Shown: positions 1 through 5,788 of the stretch, piece by piece | How the letters are laid out: every line of letters starts with the position of its first letter | How positions within the stretch are numbered: the first letter of the stretch is position 1 | Source: Prevotellaceae bacterium | GTDB taxonomy: Bacteria > Bacteroidota > Bacteroidia > Bacteroidales > UBA932 | Assembly (NCBI GenBank): GCA_031267155.1 | Contig: JAIRZR010000198.1 | Coordinates: 1 to 9,010 of the forward strand | Direction: 5' to 3' | DNA length: 9,010 bases | Program-made: the position numbers and the translations under genes | The notes under the pieces: model-generated | Seen by the model: the letters and a program-made list of their open reading frames with translations, nothing else | Told to the model about the DNA's origin: nothing | The model's database searches: none

Positions 1-586
1 CGGATATCGAAGCATCAGCGATGTTAAATATGGGACTGAAAAACACAAATTCTTCGCCTGCATTAAAGGGAAACCAGTCGGGATAGTGTGTCCTGATAAG
101 GGGAAAATGCAGCATATCAACAACACAGCCGTGCATAAAGGACGAATAGCCCGTCGCGGATAACTCGGAAACGCCCTCATATCTCGCATACCCTCCTAAA
201 TTGGGATCGAAAATAGACCCCGTGTCGAATATCAATCCGTAGAAAGCCGAATCGATGATATTGCCCAGCGCGCCTGCGCAGATACCGCCTATTCCGAACA
301 TCAGTCCGGTTGTAATTCCTTCTTTTTTTGCTATTTTGGGAATATAGACAATCAATATTACTGCCAGAATAATCCGCAGAACCACCAGTATTATTTTTCC
401 GGCAGGACCTCCGAACAGCATTCCGAACGCCATTCCCGGATTTTCTACAAACAAAATGCCAAACCATTTCCCGAAAACGGGAATTTCTTCGTTCAGGTAC
501 ATATTTGTCTTTACCCAGAATTTCAAACACTGGTCTGCCAGTATTAATATTCCGATGAGGATAAAAGCCTTCTTACTTAACGACAT
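1..586 (-). CDS. lspA: Lipoprotein signal peptidase (signal peptidase II), 3' end outside window
   Basis: This gene encodes the inner-membrane aspartyl protease that removes the signal peptide from prolipoproteins after lipidation of the lipobox cysteine. The frame is open from an ATG at 586 to the left edge, giving 195 residues without a stop. Visible landmarks are a first membrane helix followed by ADQCLKFWV (about 17-25), ENPGMAFGM (48-56), a long hydrophobic stretch (about 60-82), GALGNIID (105-112), and the two catalytic aspartates in VVDML (Asp157) and FNIADASI (Asp191). About 40 residues between GNIID and VVD exceed the short proteobacterial loop; Bacteroidota LspA proteins are known for such an insertion. 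Only the last transmembrane helix and C-terminus should be missing. The start lies 5 nt after the stop of the dksA-like gene, so the two are probably cotranscribed. Identification is firm. Confidence 0.95.
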   Translation of the reverse strand, partial: MSLSKKAFILIGILILADQCLKFWVKTNMYLNEEIPVFGKWFGILFVENPGMAFGMLFGGPAGKIILVVLRIILAVILIVYIPKIAKKEGITTGLMFGIGGICAGALGNIIDSAFYGLIFDTGSIFDPNLGGYARYEGVSELSATGYSSFMHGCVVDMLHFPLIRTHYPDWFPFNAGEEFVFFSPIFNIADASIS

Positions 587-591
587 CCGGA

Positions 592-966
592 TTACCTTTG
601 ATTTTTGGCTTCAACGCTCAGTGTTGCATGGGGAACGGCTTTAAGACGCTCTTTTGGAATAAGTTTTCCTGTTTCCCGGCAAATTCCGTAAGTTTTGTTT
701 TCGATTCTTACCATAGCAGCTTCAAGATGCTGGATAAATTTCTGCTGTCGCTGGGCTAAGCGTCCTGCTTCTTCTTTTGAGAGAGTAGAGGCGCCTTCTT
801 CCAAAACCTTGAATGTTGGCGAAGTATCCTGTGTGTCATTACTTTCGCTCTGGGTTATGGCAGAGCGCAAAATATCAAACTCAGCTTTGGCTTTCTCAAG
901 TTTTTGAGTTATAATCTCCTTAAATTCAAGGAGCTCTTCATCACTATATCGGTTCTTTTCTTCCAT
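592..966 (-). CDS. DksA/TraR-family RNA polymerase-binding regulator with degenerate zinc finger
   Basis: The 124-residue product is a DksA/TraR-like protein. The family binds in the RNA polymerase secondary channel and tunes transcription, in proteobacteria together with ppGpp. It has a long charged, probably coiled-coil N-terminal two thirds, with D-T-Q-D at 44-47 where DksA carries its DxxDxA tip motif, and a C-terminal finger region beginning YGICRETGKLI. Only Cys96 remains of the canonical four-cysteine zinc site; the later positions read Thr and VPHATL. From memory this state is usual in Bacteroidota homologues, so it is probably not damage. I chose the ATG at 966 (MEEKNRYSDEE) over the upstream ATG at 990 because the eight extra residues are A/T-rich leader-like sequence and homologues begin near MEEK. 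It lies 91 bp after birA and 5 nt before lspA. Whether it acts like DksA is inferred. Confidence 0.9.
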   Translation of the reverse strand: MEEKNRYSDEELLEFKEIITQKLEKAKAEFDILRSAITQSESNDTQDTSPTFKVLEEGASTLSKEEAGRLAQRQQKFIQHLEAAMVRIENKTYGICRETGKLIPKERLKAVPHATLSVEAKNQR

Positions 967-1057
967 TTTTACCAAAATTTTTATTAACAAGGCGCGAATT
1001 TACAATTTATTTTTGAATATGCTACTGTAAAATTAAAATATATTGTATAACAGCTGT

Positions 1058-1789
1058 TTATTCGTCCAAAACATATACAATCTCTTTGAAAAAAAATGAA
1101 TTAAGCCTGCCGTTTCCATCTCTGAGCACAAGTTCGCCGGAATCGGCTACCTCATGAATCTCGGCAATCAGCGTTTCCCCGCCTTTCGTCAGGTATGGAA
1201 AATATCCTTTCCTTCTGAAAAGCTTTTCCATATATCCGCTGTTAATTTCTTCTTTAGACGATCCGTACAGCAGGGAAAAATTATGCAGCACGGACGAGAG
1301 TATTTCATTGACATCGTAATAATCCTTTCCCGTTTCCGCCGTAATTGACGTAGGAACAATGTCCATTGCCGGAAACAGGAACTGGTTTACATTCAGTCCC
1401 AGTCCTATAACGGAAAAAGCGAAACTGTCGCCCGAAAAAGAGTGTTCAATCAGTATGCCTGCAATTTTCCGTCCTTCCACATAAATATCATTGGGCCACT
1501 TTATTAAGGCTTCGATACTGTAACATGCTAAAGACCTGACAACGGCAAGCGAAAAGGCTTTCGACAGGAGAAACAGCCCGTTTGCCGCAATGTTTTCGGG
1601 ACGCAGAATGAGCGACATGGTAAGGTTTTCGCCCGGAGCGCTTTCCCAGCGGTTACCGACCTGTCCTCTTCCATCGGTCTGTTCACTGCATACAACGACT
1701 GTTCCTTCCGAAACTCCGGTAGAACCCAGCCACATAGCTTCGCTGTTGGACGAAGGGAGCGTTTCGTAATATATTGTCTTGAACAACAA
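1058..1789 (-). CDS. birA: Biotin--[acetyl-CoA-carboxylase] ligase, catalytic domain only, TTG start
   Basis: This enzyme makes biotinyl-AMP and transfers biotin to a lysine of carboxyl carrier proteins. The 243-residue product shows the biotin/ATP-binding TDGRGQVGNRW (38-48), KWPND (97-101), GRKIAGILIE with the predicted catalytic Lys108, and GLGLNVN (129-135), followed by a small C-terminal domain. There is no N-terminal helix-turn-helix, so this is the monofunctional type that does not repress biotin genes. The first codons are TTG TTG and the frame is closed by a TAA three codons upstream; the first ATG is residue 19 and would remove conserved N-terminal sequence. Start is therefore TTG at 1789 or 1786. 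The gene follows ridA with one base between them, so translational coupling is likely. Identity is firm; the exact start is less so. Confidence 0.93.
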   Translation of the reverse strand: MLFKTIYYETLPSSNSEAMWLGSTGVSEGTVVVCSEQTDGRGQVGNRWESAPGENLTMSLILRPENIAANGLFLLSKAFSLAVVRSLACYSIEALIKWPNDIYVEGRKIAGILIEHSFSGDSFAFSVIGLGLNVNQFLFPAMDIVPTSITAETGKDYYDVNEILSSVLHNFSLLYGSSKEEINSGYMEKLFRRKGYFPYLTKGGETLIAEIHEVADSGELVLRDGNGRLNSFFFKEIVYVLDE

Positions 1790-1790
1790 G

Positions 1791-2171
1791 CTACTTTACT
1801 GCAATTGTTTCTATTTCAACCAATGCTCCCAGAGGTAAATTCGCTACTTCGAATGCCGCCCTTGCAGGCAGACTTTCGGTGTAGAAAGTCGCATACACCT
1901 CGTTCACTGCAGCAAAATCGCTGATATTCTTCAGGAGCACAGTCGTTTTCACAACGTCCCCAAATGAATAGCCGGCAGCATCCAGTATCTGTCCGACATT
2001 TTTCAGCGCCTGTTTTGCCTGTTCCCTGACATCCGTATCACTCGCAAACCTGCCTGTTTCGGGATCAACAGGAATCTGTCCCGAAATGTAAAGAGTGTTG
2101 TTCACTTCCACTGCCTGACTGTACGGTCCGACAGCCTTCGGAGCCTTCTCCGTGTTTATAATCCGTTTCAT
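1791..2171 (-). CDS. ridA: RidA family reactive enamine/imine deaminase
   Basis: RidA (YjgF/YER057c/UK114) proteins are trimeric cytosolic enzymes that hydrolyse reactive enamine/imine intermediates, such as 2-aminoacrylate released by PLP enzymes, and so protect metabolism. The 126-residue length is typical. Conserved elements are VGPYSQA with Tyr17, LYISGQIPVDPETG (27-40), LPARAAFEV with Arg104 (equivalent to the substrate-carboxylate-binding Arg105 of E. coli), and LPLGALVEIE with Glu119. All key positions expected of an active RidA are present. The ATG at 2171 is the natural start. The gene sits 9 nt downstream of the DUF2795 gene and 1 nt upstream of birA, on the same strand. No functional link to biotin ligase is evident beyond shared transcription. 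Confidence 0.96.
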   Translation of the reverse strand: MKRIINTEKAPKAVGPYSQAVEVNNTLYISGQIPVDPETGRFASDTDVREQAKQALKNVGQILDAAGYSFGDVVKTTVLLKNISDFAAVNEVYATFYTESLPARAAFEVANLPLGALVEIETIAVK

Positions 2172-2180
2172 ACGAATGAT

Positions 2181-2402
2181 TTAATATTCGTCTTCATTAA
2201 AAAAGAAGTCCTCCTTGCTTGGATAATCGGGCCAGATATCTTCGATGTTTTCGTAGATTTCGCCATCCTCTTCAAGTTCCTGAAGATTTTCTATCACTTC
2301 GAGGGGCGATCCCGAACGAACTGCATAATCAATCAATTCGTCTTTAGTTGCCGGCCAGGGGGCATCTTCTAATTTTGAAGCTAATTCAAGTGTCCAGTAC
2401 AT
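2181..2402 (-). CDS. DUF2795-family small acidic protein, function unknown
   Basis: The 73-residue product begins MYWTLELASKLEDAPWP and ends with a strongly acidic tail, SKEDFFFNEDEY. I recognise this as the DUF2795 type, with the pattern of a short helical N-terminus, PWPATKDELIDYA (15-27), PLEVIENL (33-40) and IWPDYPSKEDFF. It has no membrane segment, cysteine or obvious catalytic motif. It probably heads a transcript containing ridA (9 nt away) and birA, since the 100 bp in front are non-coding and A/T-rich. Family function is not established to my knowledge, and I assign none. The strong similarity to conserved family sequence patterns supports it being a real gene despite its size. Confidence 0.9.
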   Translation of the reverse strand: MYWTLELASKLEDAPWPATKDELIDYAVRSGSPLEVIENLQELEEDGEIYENIEDIWPDYPSKEDFFFNEDEY

Positions 2403-2502
2403 AATCTAATAACTTAATTTATAGAAGTTTAAACTTGTCATGTTTCTATATTGCATTTCGCGAAAGTATAAAAAAATATAATACAAAAGAAAATAAAATT
2501 AA
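2403..2502. repeat. A/T-rich intergenic gap with two perfect short palindromes
   Basis: The gap between the pduO-type gene (upstream) and the DUF2795 gene holds two perfect palindromes. AAGTTTAAACTT lies at 2425-2436 and TTTCGCGAAA at 2456-2465, with their centres 30 bp apart. A further pair, ATAGAA (2421-2426) and TTCTAT (2444-2449), brackets the first palindrome. On the minus strand TACTTTCG at 2468-2461 is one base off the Bacteroidota -7 consensus TAnnTTTG, but no TTTG box sits at the expected 19-21 bp. The gap probably carries the promoter of the DUF2795-ridA-birA transcript. The palindromes could be operator sites or chance in A/T-rich DNA. I see no convincing intrinsic terminator for the pduO-type gene. 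Confidence 0.4.
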
Positions 2503-3051
2503 CTATTTTACTTGCGGAACCCAAAGTTCCATGTTTTCAGCATCTTTGTTGAGCCTCCGTGCAAATGTAAAGAGAAAGTCGGACAGCCTGTTGATATAGG
2601 CTTCCAGAGGCTCGGGAACCTGATGCCCTTCATGCGCCAGTGCGACTATGACTCTCTCGGCTCGCCTGCAGATGCTCCGGGAAAGATGAACGAACGATTC
2701 GGACAAATTTGCTCCGGGGATGATAAAACTGCTGAGTTTTGGCAGCTCCGCGCTTATTTTGTCGATTTCGTTTTCGAGTACTGTAACGTCTGCCTCCGTA
2801 ATTTCGGGCAACTGCTTTGCCGTGCTTCCATCCGAAGCAAGTATCGCTGCAATGTCCATCAGTTTGTTTTGGACGTTCCAGATAAACTTTTTGTAATAAT
2901 CGGCAGTTTCAACTGCTCTCACAATGCCGATAGCGGATATCAGCTCGTCAACAGCGCCGTACGCTTCGACACGGATGTGATTTTTGGGGACTTTCTTCCC
3001 TCCCACTAATGATGTTTCGCCTCTGTCTCCTTTCCTTGTATATATTTTCAT
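2503..3051 (-). CDS. PduO-type cob(I)alamin adenosyltransferase
   Basis: The enzyme transfers the 5'-deoxyadenosyl group of ATP to cob(I)alamin or cob(I)yrinic acid a,c-diamide, making the coenzyme B12 form used by enzymes such as methylmalonyl-CoA mutase. The 182-residue single-domain protein has the N-terminal ATP-binding loop YTRKGDRGETSLVGG (4-18), AYGAVDELISAIG (30-42), SRSICRRAERVIVAL (124-138) and the C-terminal YINRLSDFLFTFAR (152-165), all hallmarks of the PduO/MMAB helical-bundle family. I start it at the ATG at 3051; the open frame reaches back to a TTG at 3078, but that would only add nine poorly conserved residues. No cobalamin genes or B12 riboswitch are visible nearby, so it acts as a stand-alone gene here. 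Identity is firm. Confidence 0.95.
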   Translation of the reverse strand: MKIYTRKGDRGETSLVGGKKVPKNHIRVEAYGAVDELISAIGIVRAVETADYYKKFIWNVQNKLMDIAAILASDGSTAKQLPEITEADVTVLENEIDKISAELPKLSSFIIPGANLSESFVHLSRSICRRAERVIVALAHEGHQVPEPLEAYINRLSDFLFTFARRLNKDAENMELWVPQVK

Positions 3052-3394
3052 CTGCGAATAATTTGGAATTTTTAACAACCAACTTACTGTTTTAGTTCAT
3101 TATTTACTGTAAAAACAGAAATAACGAATATTTTATACATATAATTTGCAGAACAAACCTCTGTTATCCAAAAGACTAAGCTCCATTTGTCCCTGTAAAT
3201 TAATCTGCGAATTAAATAAAAAAATATTTAATGAACAAAGTTTGGGGAATATGCATCCCTATTACCCTGCGGTCTTTACTCTCACAGGCATCCCGCATTT
3301 CAAAATTCTCCAGTATGTTGGACAAAATCTGCATTTTTATCCATTATCCAAACTATTTTGTACTTTTGTCGCCGTAATTTATAATATACTCAAT
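3052..3394. other. Divergent intergenic region between pduO-type and GH42 genes
   Basis: This 343-bp region separates two divergently transcribed genes. It holds an inverted repeat CTGTTTT (3087-3093) / AAAACAG (3112-3118) about 40-60 bp ahead of the pduO-type gene, whose right arm also forms a small CTGT-AAAA-ACAG hairpin at 3107-3118. An all-A/T hairpin ATTAAATA (3211-3218) / TATTTAAT (3225-3232) lies further in, and a Bacteroidota -7 box sits at 3361-3368. The plus-strand frame of the GH42 gene happens to stay open back to a TTG at 3146, but the extension does not look like protein and would bury the signal peptide, so I treat it as leader DNA. I see no riboswitch, RNA gene or small coding region here. 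Confidence 0.5.
3361..3368 (+). promoter_or_regulatory. Probable Bacteroidota-type -7 promoter box for the GH42 gene
   Basis: TACTTTTG matches the Bacteroidetes primary-sigma consensus TAnnTTTG exactly and ends 26 bp before the chosen ATG. This would give a short leader. The -33 element (TTTG, 19-21 bp upstream) is not clean: only a T-rich TTTTTAT lies at about 3334-3340. A weak -33 box would suit a gene that needs an activator, but that is inference. Confidence 0.5.
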
Positions 3395-5464
3395 ATGAAA
3401 ACTATTGTACATTTATTATCACTTGTCGTTTCCGTGTTATTTGTTGTTCGGTCGGCAACAGCGCAGTATAAGTTCGACAATATTCTTTATGGAGCGGCGT
3501 ATTATCACGAATATATGCCGTCCGAGCGTTTGGATAAAGATATTCGGCTGATGAAAGATGCGGGATTAACCCTTGTTCGCGTCGGGGAATCAAGCTGGGC
3601 GCTGTTTGAGCCTCAGGAAGGCGTTTTCGAGTTTGAATGGATGGACAGCATCATTGACAGGATGCACGCGGCCGGCATCAAAGTCATTCTCGGCACGCCC
3701 ACATATTCGATACCTGCATGGATGGCGCACCGTTACCCCGAAGTGCTGGCGGAATATGTCAAGGGCGAAAAAGCCAGCTATGGCATCCGTCAAAACATGG
3801 ATTTCACCAATCCGACTTACCGTTTTTACAGCGAGCGCATTATCCGCAAAATGATGGAACGTTATGCCAAACATCCTGCCGTCATCGGCTATCAGGTGGA
3901 TAACGAGGTGGGAGCGCGAGGCATAAACAATCGCGATTATTTCATCGGCTTCCGCAATTATGTCAAGGACAAGTTTAAGGGCGATCTCAAGCTGCTCGCC
4001 AGGGAATGGGGAATGAACTATTGGGGAATGAATATCAACACTTGGGAAGAGTTTTATCCGCGCGACGGCGTAACCAATCCATCCTACAAAAATGAATGGG
4101 AACGCTATAACCGTAAATGTCTGGCGCAGTTTCTTAACTGGCAGTGTGACATTGTCAATGAATATAAGCGCGACGACCAGTTCGTTACACACTGTTTCAT
4201 GCCTTCGTTCCACAACATCGATCAGGTGGAAAGTTTCCGCCAGATGGAATATCCGGCTATCAATGTGTATCATGGCGTACAGGACAGTCAGGATGGATGC
4301 ATGATAGCGTATAGCGGCGATTATATGCGTACGCTTGCAGACGGCAATTATATTGTCACGGAAACGAACGCCCAGACTACCGGATGGGATTCGCGCAGGC
4401 AGACTCCTCCATACGACGGTCAGCTGCGCCAGAATGTATATGCCCATCTGGCTTCGGGTTCCAATATGGTCAGCTACTGGCACTGGCATACACTGCATTA
4501 TGGACAGGAAACCTACTGGCGCGGCGTGCTGGGACAGGATCTGGAACCTAACCGCATTTACCGTGAATTTACTGCCGTAGCCGGAGAGTTGAAGAAAGCC
4601 GGTAGCCGTCTGGTCAATCTTGCCAAAGACAATAAGGTTGCCATTCTCTACAGCCACGATTCCTATCATGCCCTGCGTTTTATGCCGTACACGGGGAAAG
4701 ATAATTATCCGGTCAGAATGATGCACGAATGTCTCTACAGGCAAAATATCGAAACGGATATTATCCCCTGCGACAGCCGGAGCGATTTCAGCAAATACAG
4801 GATGCTGCTGATTCCTCCCCTGTATGTCGCCACAGATGAGTTGCTGAGAAAAATAGACAGTTATGTCAAGGATGGCGGTTATGTCGTGATGCTCTACAAA
4901 AGCGGATATTGCAACGAACACTCGGCTGTCCGTTCCGTTCCCGCTCCGGGATTGTTGCGCGAAGCCTGCGGATTTTATTATCAGGAATATGCCAATATTC
5001 CCGATTTGGCTTTGAAAGACAAGGCTTTCGGTCTTGGCGATTCGAAATCCATCGGCGAGTGGTACGAGTTTCTTATACCCGAAACAGCCAAACCGCTTGC
5101 ATACGCCGATCATCATTTCTACGGCAAATGGCCAGTGATAACGGAAAACGCTTACGGTAAGGGGAAACTGATCTATATCGGTACGTATCCTTCATATTCA
5201 CTGCTGGAAAAAATTGTCCGGCAAACGGCAGAAGAGGCAGGAGTTCTCGCTCCTCAAAGCAATTATGAGTTCCCGCTTATTTTCCGGTCGGGAAAAAACG
5301 GGGCAGGGAAAATTTCACATTATATATTTAACTACAGTAATGACAGGAAGTCGGTTAATTATCCCTATCCATCGGGAAAAGAACTCTTGTCGGGAAAAAT
5401 AATTGAGCAAAATAATGAAATCGGCATGAACCCATGGGATGTAATTATTGTTGAAGAAAATTAG
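3395..5464 (+). CDS. Exported GH42 family beta-galactosidase
   Basis: The 689-residue product is a glycoside hydrolase family 42 enzyme, a family that removes terminal beta-linked galactose with retention of configuration. A signal peptide spans about 1-24 (MKTIVHLLSL, hydrophobic core, then SATAQ) with no lipobox cysteine, so it is predicted to be periplasmic or secreted. The TIM-barrel part follows, with YGAAYYHEY (32-40) and ESSWALFEP (65-73); the acid/base Glu171 lies in YQVDNEVG and the nucleophile Glu323 in VTETNAQTTGW. YWHWHT (361-366) lines the active site. The middle trimerisation-type domain starts around KVAILYSHDSYHA, and a small beta C-terminal domain ends the protein. The start at 3395 is chosen because it gives the signal peptide and lies just after the -7 box. 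It is monocistronic, with hairpins downstream. Substrate beyond beta-galactosides is not determined. Confidence 0.94.
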   Translation: MKTIVHLLSLVVSVLFVVRSATAQYKFDNILYGAAYYHEYMPSERLDKDIRLMKDAGLTLVRVGESSWALFEPQEGVFEFEWMDSIIDRMHAAGIKVILGTPTYSIPAWMAHRYPEVLAEYVKGEKASYGIRQNMDFTNPTYRFYSERIIRKMMERYAKHPAVIGYQVDNEVGARGINNRDYFIGFRNYVKDKFKGDLKLLAREWGMNYWGMNINTWEEFYPRDGVTNPSYKNEWERYNRKCLAQFLNWQCDIVNEYKRDDQFVTHCFMPSFHNIDQVESFRQMEYPAINVYHGVQDSQDGCMIAYSGDYMRTLADGNYIVTETNAQTTGWDSRRQTPPYDGQLRQNVYAHLASGSNMVSYWHWHTLHYGQETYWRGVLGQDLEPNRIYREFTAVAGELKKAGSRLVNLAKDNKVAILYSHDSYHALRFMPYTGKDNYPVRMMHECLYRQNIETDIIPCDSRSDFSKYRMLLIPPLYVATDELLRKIDSYVKDGGYVVMLYKSGYCNEHSAVRSVPAPGLLREACGFYYQEYANIPDLALKDKAFGLGDSKSIGEWYEFLIPETAKPLAYADHHFYGKWPVITENAYGKGKLIYIGTYPSYSLLEKIVRQTAEEAGVLAPQSNYEFPLIFRSGKNGAGKISHYIFNYSNDRKSVNYPYPSGKELLSGKIIEQNNEIGMNPWDVIIVEEN

Positions 5465-5506
5465 CAAATTTATTTTCCTCACCGTTTGTATAATAATCGT
5501 TATACA

Positions 5507-5535
5507 TGGAATTTGATCATTTCTCTCAAATTCCA
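5507..5535. repeat. Hairpin with 10-bp perfect stem
   Basis: TGGAATTTGA (5507-5516) pairs perfectly with TCAAATTCCA (5526-5535) around a 9-base loop. It abuts the next hairpin without a gap and lies 42 bp after the GH42 stop. It has no run of T after it, so on its own it is not a good intrinsic terminator. Confidence 0.75.
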
Positions 5536-5549
5536 CGCCTGCTTTTTTG

Positions 5550-5588
5550 AAAAGGCGGCCTGCTTTTTGAAAAAGCAGGCCGCCTTTT
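5550..5588. terminator. Strong intrinsic, probably bidirectional, terminator hairpin
   Basis: Nineteen bases at 5550-5568 (AAAAGGCGGCCTGCTTTTT) are perfectly complementary to 5570-5588, with a single G at the centre; the practical loop would be the inner TTTGAAA. The stem core is GGCGGCC/GGCCGCC, flanked by AAAA on the left and TTTT on the right, so either strand gives a GC-rich stem followed by U residues. It sits 86 bp past the GH42 stop and about 310 bp past the end of the opposing lipoprotein gene. Termination is inferred from structure. Confidence 0.8.
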
Positions 5589-5595
5589 ACTCAAA

Positions 5596-5629
5596 CTCCC
5601 GCCTGCTTTTCAGGAAAGGCAGGCGGGAG
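5596..5629. terminator. Second GC-rich hairpin, terminator-like or repeat-derived
   Basis: CTCCCGCCTGCTTTTC (5596-5611) pairs with GAAAGGCAGGCGGGAG (5614-5629), 16 bp with a single G-U wobble and a very short centre. It has no clear T-run on the plus strand after the stem (it is followed by CTATAAATTAC). On the minus strand it is followed by TTTGAGTAAAAGG, also a poor U-tract. It may back up the preceding terminator or simply be a copy of the same palindromic element. Confidence 0.6.
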
Positions 5630-5724
5630 CTATAAATTACTATTGTACATAATAATAGAAAACTGTCCATGCCTGTATGGTGGGCTGCCAAAGGCGTTAT
5701 CATAAATCGAAGCAAACCATCGTT

Positions 5725-5788
5725 GTTTGTCATTGCGAACGCAGCAATCTTATTTCTGGATTGCTTCACTGCGTTCGCAATGACGAAT
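5725..5788. repeat. REP-like palindromic element (GTCATTGCGA ends)
   Basis: GTCATTGCGAACGCA (5729-5743) pairs perfectly with TGCGTTCGCAATGAC (5770-5784). The pairing continues inward with GCAATC (5744-5749) and GATTGC (5759-5764) across a 5-base bulge, TTCAC, leaving a 9-base loop. Outward it extends by about four weaker pairs. Elements with GTCATTGCGA...TCGCAATGAC termini and an inner AGCAATC/GATTGCTT are, from general recollection, common dispersed intergenic palindromes in diverse bacterial genomes. One copy is seen here, so dispersal in this genome cannot be shown from the window. Confidence 0.7.

Larger units (their letters stand above)
5525..5629. repeat. Two diverged direct-repeat units, each containing GCCTGCTTTT hairpins
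   Basis: The sequence starting CTCAAATTCCACGCCTGC at 5525 recurs as CTCAAACTCCCGCCTGC at 5590. The likeness continues through a T-run and GAAAAGGC (5549-5556) or GGAAAGGC (5613-5620). The offset is 65 bp. Unit 1 carries an additional nested hairpin (5550-5588), while unit 2 forms one simple 16-bp hairpin. CCTGCTTTT occurs three times in direct orientation (5539, 5559 and 5602), plus inverted relatives. This looks like duplication of a palindromic element followed by divergence; the copy number elsewhere in the genome is unknown. Confidence 0.6.

Noticed and set aside
177..530. Arginine-rich minus-strand reading frame of 117 codons
   Set aside because: It overlaps lspA in another frame; lspA has clear catalytic motifs over the same bases.
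2461..2488. Full Bacteroidota promoter for the DUF2795 gene (TTTTG ... TACTTTCG)
   Set aside because: The spacing between the two boxes is 15 bp rather than 19-21, and the -7 box has a mismatch.
3211..3232. A/T-only hairpin ATTAAATA/TATTTAAT as a terminator or riboswitch part
   Set aside because: It has no G-C pairs and would be unstable; likely chance in A/T-rich DNA.
3146..3394. Upstream extension of the GH42 frame by 83 codons from a TTG
   Set aside because: It has no protein-like pattern, contains the -7 promoter box, and would place an obvious signal peptide in the middle of the chain.
3590..5116. 508-codon minus-strand reading frame opposite the GH42 gene
   Set aside because: It is antisense to a well-supported enzyme and has no recognisable family; the length follows from the codon composition of the real gene.
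5587..5769. 60-codon minus-strand frame in the repeat region
   Set aside because: Its translation is produced by the hairpin repeats (LPFLKSRREFE and AFAMTNN come from palindrome arms); no start signal or family support.
5570..5788. CRISPR array or tandem-repeat array
   Set aside because: The repeats are palindromic, of unequal length and without regular spacers; no cas genes are present.
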